The translations under genes were made by a program, and so were the position numbers. This document shows, in pieces, positions 44,885 through 53,959 of a stretch of 64,000 bases of DNA. Where the stretch lies: NCBI GenBank assembly GCA_001695595.3, contig MBPM02000132.1:62001-126000 (forward strand). Direction: 5' to 3'. How positions within the stretch are numbered: position 1 is the first letter of the stretch; each line of letters starts with the position of its first letter. The stretch comes from Plasmopara viticola (taxonomy: Eukaryota > Oomycota > Peronosporomycetes > Peronosporales > Peronosporaceae). A model generated the notes under the pieces. That model ran no database searches, was not told where the DNA came from, and saw only the letters and a list, made by a program, of their open reading frames with translations.

Positions 44885-45299
44885 AATAGTAGTGCTAGTG
44901 GATTGCATCTCTAGTCTTCTTTTGCGCATCAACTAATACGGAGCATATGGTGCCAAAAACGCTGCGAAGGCTGATCTCGTTGGATAAGGTTTAGAAACCA
45001 TACCGACGAATGGTAAGCGCTTCAAAATCTGGTCTTTTGCAACAATGATAATAGAGCAAAGCAACGACGGCAAGGCGGATGCATAAACGGCTACATCTGC
45101 GCCCAGTGATTTTTTTATGATTTGAGAGAGTGTTATGCACATTGCACGTATGGCTACTTAGTGGAATCGAGCTTCAAATTAAGATTTGCTAATATAAAAA
45201 TAATAATAATAATAATGTTGTTTTGTAATTTAAACACGAATAGTATCACCCGAAACAGGTACAAGGAAGATTCCGCGTCAGTGATTCTTACCTTTGTTT

Positions 45300-46315
45300 C
45301 CGTGCTCTATATGAATACAAAAACAATATACTCAATGTACATCAGTACATAGGCTTTATGTACACTGCAGACGCGTTCGATAGCTCGAAAAATATGATCA
45401 AATGCTGCACACAGGGAAAGCTGACCGCGGTCAATGTACGTCACTCTTTATGTAAGAAACTAACAATATACGTCGGCCAAGTCAAGCGCGCTGTACATTA
45501 TGCATTCCATCCTGTCACATCCTTCTAGACGATAGCGCCGGTGTCGAAATGATGGCCAAACTTAGCCTATCAAAAGTGTCCAAGGTGCGCCACTTGCCGT
45601 AAGGTCTTCTGCCACAGAATATCGGCGTAGATTGCGATGACATGCTCGTGCAGATTCAATCCTCCTTGTGGTATGAGCGAAAATTTACGGTGACGAGGTC
45701 ACGCTGCTTCAAATCTTTACTGCCGTGGTACGCTAAAATTTTTAACCTAGAACCAAATCTATTCTGTAGTGTTACACTACACTACAGAGTAGTGTACCTT
45801 AATAGCTGAGGAAAGGGATCATAAGAACATATTTTGGTGATGTATTACCAGACACAATACGTAGTCGTTTAAAACACGGACATGCTTCGTGTATCTACTT
45901 TGTGTATCAAGTGTCTTCGTCGTGTCTTCTGAGCAAGCAAAATTAAGAAGCTGATCTCTTTTATAGGTCGAATGGCCACCACATCGGCAACACCATTGAG
46001 CTTTAAGGCTTTTTGCACTTCGACGTCGACAATTTTGTTCAGCTCAAGTAAAAAAGATCTGTGGGATAAATTAAAGGCTTTGAGCTTTCGAAATCTAAAG
46101 GTGTCTCCCTTTGGATGAAGCCAAGCGCTATTCACTCTTACATCTCAATACAAGTCGTCCCGCGTTGCCCAATGAGCTGCTTTCGTTGTTGCCTTCCATT
46201 TTAAAAGAGATTAACGCGAGTTAAGTGTTAGACACTGGTTCGGTTTCATTGCACCAACACCCTGACTTCCAGCAATGCAGCAATGCGACGCAAAGCCCCG
46301 CTTTGTAAAAATGTT
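45300..46315 (-). repeat. Repeat R, copy (-), first part
   Basis: Collinear with 58000-58950 (the CATCCTGTCACATCC, GATGGCCAAAC and GTTCATCTTTGGACG blocks, among others). An 88-codon minus frame (46135-45869) is not kept in other copies. It is broken at ~46320 by a Copia relic. Confidence 0.62.
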
Positions 46316-46319
46316 CATC

Positions 46320-47590
46320 TTTGGACGATACCGATTTGACGCGAAGTATTCAGGTACTGTACCATTCAAATTGCTCTCCTCCAATGTTGTAGTCCCGGCT
46401 TCTTCAGAAAAGTAATAGCTGTGTCACCACGTGAGCAATATCCGACCGAGTACATGTCATTATGTACAGCAATCATCCAATCAAATTGCGATAGGGCACC
46501 AGCTCCTTCATCGTGAAAGCATTCTTTAGTACCTCCTTCAAGTAATTTATTTCTTTGCTGGTTCTTTCTGCGATTATCATGTCATCCACATAAAGTCCAA
46601 CGTAGGCAAAATCTTCTTGAGTGCTAATGACATAAACATATTGATTTGCCCCGCAACTCTTGAAGCCATTCCTGACTAATACATGGTGGAATGTCTTGTT
46701 CGGGCACTTGCTGCTTGCTTCAGTCCGTATACAATCTTCTTTTGCTGACATATGTATTTTTGCTAGCTACTAGGCCCTTATAATCAAACAAATCCTTCCG
46801 GTGTGGGGTCATGTGGAGGTTGCTCAACTGTCAATCAGCCGTCCTGATGACTTACCTTCACCAACAGCAAACACTGTATTGTCGCTGTAAAATCTTTTAC
46901 CGGCCGAAAAGCTTCGTTTCATGTGTCCTGATCGATCACAATTGAAGCACTAGCCCTTGGATACACCGTTATTGCGTGGAAAACCACCCTTTCGTCCATT
47001 GTCCCGTCCACCTATAGATCTTCTAGCATTGCCAATTACGCAAAACACTCTCCCCGTTGTTTACTTCTTCTGCAGCTTCTCTGGTTCTTTGAGCAGTCTC
47101 TCCTTGACTTAGATCAACGTAATGTCCCTAGCATTATAGACAGTCGACGAAATCAAGTTATACTTCGAAGGTTGACTGCTGAGAAGTACCACCAGCTAGC
47201 GTGAATCTGTCCCGTAGTCTGAAGTCCCTCTTCTAGCTCGTCAAACGAGTCCAGTTGCTGTGCTATGCTTGTTCCACTTTCCATCTTGAACTTGTGTAGT
47301 CGACGAGTCATCACCAAACGATTGTGAAGAGTCGAGCGATTGTAAAAGTCGCGAAGGGTTTCCCACGCATTCCTGACGCGCATAGCCGACCGAATCTTGG
47401 TCTGGATCTGGATCTCAACGCCTTGAGCGATGATGCCTAGCCTTGGCATCTTCAGTCAGCTTCGTCTCCGTGACGTCACTCTGATTTTTGACGGCCCGGG
47501 AGACCCTCCCTACGAGGACTTCGGTGCGCTTGTCAGCCATAGTGGGCAAGGACGTTGCTTGTGAAAGAAGGCTTGTTGCAGCAGTTAACC
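46320..47590 (-). mobile_element. Copia retrotransposon relic, internally deleted
   Basis: Minus strand, in order: a gag beginning MADKRTEVLVGR near 47540, a UBN2-type gag segment (RNAWETLRDFYNRSTLHNRL, 47380), a zinc knuckle CFNCDRSGHMKRS (46950, last Cys replaced by Ser), a protease-like SGRLIDS...PHTG region (46840), then a jump to reverse transcriptase with NGFKSCGANQYVYVISTQED and YVGLYVDDMIIAERTSKEI (46700-46560), and a GLQHWRRAI...VQYLNTSRQIGI segment (46400-46330). Integrase is deleted. Stops and frameshifts are present. It is inserted into repeat R, whose sequence resumes beyond the LTR. Confidence 0.87.
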
Positions 47591-47737
47591 TGTTGAGTAG
47601 AAAGTAAAAGCGGAAATGAATATATTTATTTATATCAATAAACGGTAACCATTATGCAATTACTTACTGTGTCGTACTCGCAAATACTGTGACGCCATCC
47701 GCCTGTTCAACATGCATTCAGCGGTGTAACATCAACA
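47591..47737 (-). repeat. Copia 5' LTR
   Basis: 147 bp bounded by TGTT...AACA on the minus strand, matching the LTR at 12570-12715. It is directly followed (minus direction) by the GGTTAACTGC region before gag. The 3' LTR of this element was not found. Confidence 0.82.
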
Positions 47738-49200
47738 GTTCTTCAGATGTACAAAACGAGTCTCAGCATATGACAAATACCTTCCGACGGTAAGGGTGTT
47801 ACAGCGCATTTGATCGACGAACATGAGCCGAAAGGTATTGTTCATCGTTTTTGAAATTTGTGAAGATTGCTGCATTGTTTAAGAGCCAGGCTTGCGCGCA
47901 CGATCTGCGCGATTGATTCCGGAACACTCCAGGGCAAGTCCAAGTCGACTTATACCTTCTTCTTAAGCTCAAAAGATCTTATCACGGGAGTTGATATATT
48001 TCTACTAGCCGGCTGGTCAATGTGCTTTTGGTCTGAACATCTTGACGCGCTTGACGCAGATGTATTCCATTAAAAATGTATCATTAAAAAATAAGCATTG
48101 GCAATTACTCTTTGCCAACCAAGTCTGCACACTTTTTGTAACCAAAGCTAAGATTCATACTCACATGCCGTTTTATGGGCCTTACGAACCTTTATTTACC
48201 TAACCCGTCTGGAAGAATGCTCACACAATTTCAGATTAAATACACAAATTAATTTTTTTGATCAGACAGCGTTACGATTGTCCAAAAATCCTATATTTGG
48301 GTGTAGATCATAGGCCCTTAACGATTCTGAGTAGAATGCTTTGGTTGACGTTGACGCGTTTAATAGGCCCTTAACGATTCTGAGTAGAATGCGTTGGTTG
48401 ACGTTGACGCGTTTAATATTTACGCGCATATCAAATGTGAGGTCGTGCTAAAACTAACGTTCTTAAACACGGAGTACCGTCTATAGATGCCTGGCACGCA
48501 ATCAGATGAGCACAAAGCTCAACATAGTGGCCTACATATATTTATCATACAGGGTTTCCACCTCTTCGTCAGATCTTTCGACAATAGACTCTCATGTATC
48601 GGCGGCTTACGTAAGCATTGGCTTCGAGCGAGTCACACTGCCTTTGGCCCACTGTGTTGGTGTCTCTGGCCATTAAACTTACCCTAGAAATATAACGAGC
48701 TTTCTGTCATTAGCCTCGCCCATTCCTCCTAGCTCTTCGTTCTCTTTCAGGTCAAGTGATTGTAGCGGAAATCATAGCCTCCCCTGTCCTTACGCACGAG
48801 ATATTTCATATGGCCAACACAAGTCTAGAACCTTTTTGGCCTACGGACAGTGGATTTATTGACAGCATCCTTGCTAGCCTAAGGCTCCTTTAATCTCTAG
48901 CGGTCAGAACCTTGGAGAGTCTACGACAGCGCGCATGTGGCATTTTTTATCATACCCTAGACATTTCAGAGAAGTGCAATTTTTGAAAAGACAACTGTCC
49001 GCCACACAGTATTTGGTCTCACAAGGTTTTGGACGTACAGAAAAAAAAATGTTTTTATAGTGTATCTTTTTCTGTGCCCATTGTAAAGCAGAAAGCAAAC
49101 ACAAATGGCAGCAACTGAAGTCTCGTGATGATGTTTCGATCGGGCTTTGTCATTAGATTTTCGCGGCCGAAAACCATATTAAATTACTTTTGGAAGTATG
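47738..49200 (-). repeat. Repeat R, copy (-), outer part
   Basis: Resumes with CCTTCCGACGGTAAGGGTGT (47786), collinear with 59690-61950, out to TTTTCGCGGCCGAAAACC (49158). About 0.7 kb of R corresponding to 58950-59690 is missing at the Copia insertion. Confidence 0.65.
48311..48416. repeat. 53 bp tandem duplication
   Basis: TAGGCCCTTAACGATTCTGA begins two adjacent 53 bp units (48311-48363 and 48364-48416) that differ by a single base (T/G). It lies inside repeat R. Confidence 0.9.
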
Positions 49201-49216
49201 TCGCAAGAACTAAGAA

Positions 49217-50008
49217 AAATTATACCGGGCAGGCACTTTTCGCTAACGGGCAGGCACTGATGTTTATATAAATCGAATTGATTGGCATTTTATCTCTGTG
49301 ATTGGCTGGAGGGTTAAATCTCAGTCGTGAAATCAATTCTCATATGCTACACCAATCTCAGATGCAACTTATCCCAAAACTACTTTTCGACGTTAAAATC
49401 GCGACCTTCCACGCAACTTTGACGTATTCCTCCGCAGTAACATCACCATGAACACCCTGCAAACTCTTGGCCAGCGTGTCTTCAGCTGTCACGAGGACGC
49501 CAGTGCTTCTACTTGGTCTGATACGTTTACGGCTAGCTTCTGGGTTCCCAGCACCGATGGAGGCAGGACTTTTGTGACATGAGCATACAAGAACAATGTT
49601 CTTGACGTCGTCTGTTGTCGGATCGTTGTTGTAGTAGTACGTGTGTTTGACTGACACAATAGACCCCTAATCTCCGAGCTCCGTGTTTATAGCTTTGCGT
49701 GCGTCCTCGTGAGAGCTGAAGGCACGCTGGCCAAGAGTTTGGAGGGTGTTCATGGTGATATTACTGCGGAAGAATACGTCAAAGTTGCGTGGAAAGTCGC
49801 GGCTTCAATGTCGAAAAGTAATTTTGGGATAAGCTGCATCTGAGATTGGCGTAGTATATGAGAATTGATTTCACGACTGAAAATTGACCCTCCAGCCAAT
49901 CACAGAGAAGAAATGCCAATCAATCAGATTCATGTAAACATCAGTGCCTGCCCGGTAGCGAAATGTGCCTGCCCGGTAGCGAAAAGTGCCTGCCCGGTAT
50001 CATTTCCC
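49217..50008. mobile_element. TIR/foldback-type element
   Basis: About 0.79 kb with inverted arms of ~260 bp (49217-49480 and 49735-50008). The arms share TACCGGGCAGGCACTTTTCGC, a GTGATTGGCTGGAGGGT block, and a TTGCGTGGAAAGTCGCG-like inner part. The GGGCAGGCAC step is present three times at the right end. A possible 8 bp target repeat GAACTAAG lies at 49207-49214 and 50019-50026. The 99-codon minus frame through it (YYYNNDPTTDDVKNIVLVCS) has no recognised function and may be a transposase remnant. Confidence 0.75.
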
Positions 50009-50218
50009 CAAATGAATTGAACTAAGGCACTTATAATTGAGGACAAATTAACATTTTTAAAAAAGATGGCGGCGTGCTGCAAACAAACAAGGATCAGTAC
50101 TTTTTTGCCGCCTACAGCACTACCTATATGACTTACATAGCGCATTTTCCTATTATTCGTTATGTCAACTCCTTTGATACATTAAGCCATTAATTTATCC
50201 AGTCTTACAATGCTGAAA

Positions 50219-51391
50219 CTACAACGACTCGGACACAATTGCCAATGGAGACACTTCCTTAGCTAACGCGTCTGCCAACTTCAACGCCAACTCGTTCTTC
50301 AACGCATCCGCCAATTTCTTTCCATCATCAGTCAATGCTGTATTGATAATAACTATCACCATATCTGCGGTAAAGAATTTTTCAATGGTCTTGTTGAGAG
50401 TCACGGTTATTCCAATCCTTTCCCGAAACATTTCCGCGTACCTCATCCATAATTGTATCTCCCACATATCGAGAAGATATTGTGAGTGTTCGGTAAGCTT
50501 TAAATTTTTAAAAACAGTGTGTGGATGCACGCGACCTGCCAGCCAAAACCACTCTAATTGATGATATAGCTCTGTCGCCAGCCCTGCGACCTCTTGTGGC
50601 TGGTCGGCCATTGGGGGCTGGTCGGCCCCAATTAGCAGCAAAGGTAGGTCCTCGTCACCGAAGGTTTCGTACAGCTGCTCAAAGAGCGGCATTGATCTAT
50701 AATTGATCTTGGTGAAATAAGTGTTCCAAACATCATACGCAAGGCCGTAAAGCAAGTGGGGGGGATTCCACTTTGACCGCAAAAAAGTATAGAGTTGTCT
50801 TGGGGTAATTTCGCGACTCCAAGCCTCCATCTGCTCACTCTGCAGTGTCGCGCCAATAGCTTTGACAAACGTGTCTTCCTCGCTCTTTGCCTGTCCCAGC
50901 GTCATTGTTAATGTGTATGGATCGTATTGATCCGCCAACACATCTAAAATCGACACTCTCCTCGCGGGATGCTCCGAATTGTAGCTTTTCACGTACTTGA
51001 ACCAAAAATGAAACCAAGGATTCGACAAAAGGTTCTCGTGGACCTCATCAAGCTTTAACTTGGTGTAGACTTTGCGAGGATTCACATTTTTCACCCTCCA
51101 CCAAGCTACTTTGAGCTCAAGCTGAGAGTTCAGATCTTGTTTTAAGACTGCCTGCTTGGTTTTGGCTGCTAAGACGGCAAATTTATTTCCCCAGGCAAAC
51201 TCTTCGATCCCATGAACCCTCTCTTCGTCTCGTGCGATGATCGTTTCCGAGAAGAGGGTACCAGGTCGATTTACAGTGGATGGAGTTGCCTCTAAGGGTT
51301 TGGGGGATGCTGTCACATTCGTAGAAGCGTCGGCTTTCGCGAGAAGAAGCAGGACTGGTACGAGGGCTAAAGCTTCGCTGCAAAGATGCAT
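50219..51391 (-). CDS. Secreted RPGT-EER effector with three WY/LWY-type modules
   Basis: An intact 390-residue member of the MHLC subgroup. Signal peptide 1-22 (MHLCSEALALVPVLLLLAKA), NRPGT at 41-45, DEER at 55-58. Module pairs are Trp98/Tyr133, Trp191/Tyr225 and Trp283/Tyr318, with an ADQPP/ADQPQ local duplication (256-266) between the second and third modules. The C-terminal tail (KKLADALKNELALKLADALA) is amphipathic and repetitive, like that of the 18.1 kb gene, and then has a unique ending SPLAIVSESL. It lies head to head with the pseudogene at 52.5 kb and forms one arm of a large inverted repeat. The start codon follows an initiator-like element. Confidence 0.9.
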   Translation of the reverse strand: MHLCSEALALVPVLLLLAKADASTNVTASPKPLEATPSTVNRPGTLFSETIIARDEERVHGIEEFAWGNKFAVLAAKTKQAVLKQDLNSQLELKVAWWRVKNVNPRKVYTKLKLDEVHENLLSNPWFHFWFKYVKSYNSEHPARRVSILDVLADQYDPYTLTMTLGQAKSEEDTFVKAIGATLQSEQMEAWSREITPRQLYTFLRSKWNPPHLLYGLAYDVWNTYFTKINYRSMPLFEQLYETFGDEDLPLLLIGADQPPMADQPQEVAGLATELYHQLEWFWLAGRVHPHTVFKNLKLTEHSQYLLDMWEIQLWMRYAEMFRERIGITVTLNKTIEKFFTADMVIVIINTALTDDGKKLADALKNELALKLADALAKEVSPLAIVSESL

Positions 51392-51402
51392 GTGTACTGG
51401 TT

Positions 51403-51418
51403 GGCCAATTGAATAACA
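51403..51418 (-). promoter_or_regulatory. Initiator-like core promoter of the 50.2 kb effector
   Basis: Minus strand reads TTGTTATTCAATTGGCC before the ATG at 51391. The TCATT half is changed to TTGTT, the flanking TCAATTGGCC half is kept. Confidence 0.5.
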
Positions 51419-51419
51419 A

Positions 51420-52475
51420 AAAAGGTAGTGCGAATGAATTACATTTTAGTATTTGTTTGCGAATTTAACCATATAATACATACAAGCAGGTATCTAGCTG
51501 GTACCATAAACGTTGCAAGGGCTGGCTGTGTAGTGCCGGGTCAGTAGGTATGCTGACGTCTGCTCGACGATTTGAAGCTTGGCCACAAAGACAGCTAAGC
51601 CAAGCATTTATTGTCACATAAAATAGATACAACCCAAGCATCGGCTGCTATCGATCAGTTTCACTTGTGGCCAGACCGATCGAGACCATCAACCGAAGTA
51701 GCTGCACTGTTAGCGTGTACGAGCATCGGGCGGGTTTTGAAACGTCTAACATTCCCAACATCATGTGAAGCGTTTATCTGTTTTTTGTATTATCAGTCTG
51801 AAGCATTTTAGAACGATATAGAAAATGCATCATATCGCTGTGGTACGACAGTGGCGACGCACGGAAATTGGAAGTGACAAGAAAATTTAGTTTATTAGGG
51901 TACTCTATAATGACGTATCTTCCTGCAAATCAGAAAGAATAATAATTATTGGCATTATAGTGGTATTTAACATCGCTGCTATAAGATAGCTACAACTGCT
52001 AAGATACTTTTTCTTTGTCATCGCATGGAAGGGTGATAACATGGAGTCAAAGCGTAAAGTCATATAAAAGAAAATGCGCTTGAAACCAGACCAAAATGTT
52101 TTAATAAGAGTTTGAAATAACTATGACTAAAAAAGTGGGCGCAAAACATTACCATTGAAACTATTTGTACACGTTGACAGTGCAGCTACTTCGGTTGCAG
52201 GAAGTGGATGGTCTTGATCGGTCTGGTTACAAATAAAGCTGATCGATAGCAGACGATGCTGGGTTGTATTAATTGTATATAATAATAAAGGCTTGACTTA
52301 GCTGTCGCTGTAGCCAAGCTTCAAATCGCCGAGCAGACGTCAGCATATTTACCGACCCGGCACTACTCAGCCATCCCCTGCAACATTAATGGTACCAGCT
52401 AGATACCCGAATGTATGTACTATATGGTTGGATGCGCAAGCGAATACTAGAATGCAATCCACTCGCACTACGTTT
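51420..52475. other. Divergent intergenic region between two effectors
   Basis: No gene. 51480-51730 is the inverted counterpart of 52180-52440 (shared CAGACGTCAGCATA, GCCAAGCTTCAAATCG and GATCGATAGCAG blocks). The symmetrical centre lies near 51.9 kb and contains A+T-rich sequence not shared between the arms. Confidence 0.6.
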
Positions 52476-52492
52476 TCATTATTCAATTGGCC
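52476..52492 (+). promoter_or_regulatory. Initiator-like core promoter of the 52.5 kb pseudogene
   Basis: TCATTATTCAATTGGCC, 13 bases before the ATG at 52506. One base differs from the element of the 18.1 kb gene. Confidence 0.6.
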
Positions 52493-52505
52493 AACAAGTG
52501 TACAC

Positions 52506-53673
52506 ATGCGTCTTTCCAGCGAAGCTTTAGCCCTCGTACCAGTCCTCCTCCTTCTCGCGAAAGCCGACGCTTCTGCAACTGCGACAGCATCCCCCAAACC
52601 CTTAGAGGCAACTCCATCCACTGTAAATCGACCTGGTACCCTCATCTCGGAACCGTTCACCGCGAAAGACGAAGAGAGGGTTCATGGGATCGAAGAATTT
52701 GCCTGGGGAGATAAATTTGCCATCTCAGCGGCCAAAACCAAGCAGGCAGTCTTGAAACATGATTCAAACACTCAGCTTGAGCTTAAAGTAGCTTGGCGGA
52801 GGGCGAGAAATGTGAATCCTCGCGAAGTCTACACCAAGTTAAAGCTTGATGAGGTCCACAAGAACCTTTTGTTGAGTCCTTGGTTTCATCTTTGGTTCAA
52901 GTACGTGAAAAGTTACAATTCGGAGCATCCCAAGAAGAGAGTGTCGATTTTAGATGTGTCGGCGAATCAATATAAATTGACGATGACGCAGGAACACGCA
53001 AAGCGAGAGGAAGACACGTCTGTTAAAACTATTGGCGCGACACTGCAGAGTGAGCAGATGGAGCTTGGGGGCGTATTGTTGGATACCCCCCCAACAGATC
53101 TACACTTCTTTGCAGTCGAAGTGGAACCCCCCGCACTTGCTTTTCGGCCGTGCGTATGATGTCTGGAACAAAGTCAACCATGGTAGATCAATGCCGCTCT
53201 TTGATCAGATGTATCAAACCTTCGGTGACGAGGAACTATTCTCGCTACTAATTGCGGCCAATCAGCCACAAGCGAGCAGGCTGGCACCACACGTCGCAGA
53301 GCTGATGACAATGCTTCTACTTTAATTAGGAAAGTACTAGTTGGAAGACCACGTGCCGCCACAGCTTGGATTCAAATATTTAAAGCTTAACGAAAACCCA
53401 GGTTGTCTTCCCGATTCGTGGGAGAATAAAGTTTATGTGAGGGACGCGAAATTGTATCGGGTAAAGTGCGGAAAGGTCGTGACTCTCCGTGAAGTCATTG
53501 GTTACTACTTCACCGTAGACAAGATTCTAATAATTGTCAAGAAAGTAGTGACAGATGATGGAAAGGAGTTGGCGAAGGCGTTGAAGGAGGAAATGACGTT
53601 GAAGTGGGCAAAGGCGTTGAACTTGGCGAAGGCGTTTAAGGAGGAGATGGCGTTGAGAATGGCGGACGCGTAA
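52506..53673 (+). pseudogene. RPGT-EER effector pseudogene (head-to-head copy)
   Basis: Starts MRLSSEALALVPVLLLLAKA, with NRPGT and DEER intact and a complete first module to LQSEQMELGG. A frameshift near 53070 sends this frame to a stop at 53159. The second module continues in another frame (WNPPHLLFGRAYDVWNKVNH, YQTFGDEELFSLLIAANQPQ) with a stop near 53323. The third module is open from 53341 to 53673, starting MEDHVPPQLGFKYLKL, and ends with an extended amphipathic tail carrying an extra NLAKAFKEEMALR repeat. Most similar to the intact genes at 18.1 and 50.2 kb. The N-terminal reading could still yield a ~217-residue secreted product. Confidence 0.87.
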
Positions 53674-53959
53674 GCTTAGGAGTTGTCTCTATTGTCAATT
53701 GTGTTAGAGTTGTTTTAATTTTAGCATTGTAAGACTGAAAAGATTTATGGCTTGACGAATAAAACGAGTTGACATAACGAATGACAGATGAGTGCGCTAT
53801 GTAAGTCATTTCGGCAGTGCCAAGTGCGGCAAAAAAATACATATCATTGCACGCCGTATTAATTAATGCCATCTTTTCTAAACGGTCAATTTGTCCTCTA
53901 TTAGGAGTGTATAATCTTGCCTAGTTTCAATATATTTATTGCGACCTACTTTCAAAAGT

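Larger units (their letters stand above)
37085..45215. repeat. Duplicated block B (Gypsy relic plus two effector loci)
   Basis: Partner of block A in the same orientation. It contains a ~1.16 kb LINE (40395-41551) where A has none and an extra ~200 bp near 37230-37430, and lacks the middle effector locus of A. Small insertions and substitutions are scattered throughout, so the duplication is not recent. Confidence 0.85.
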
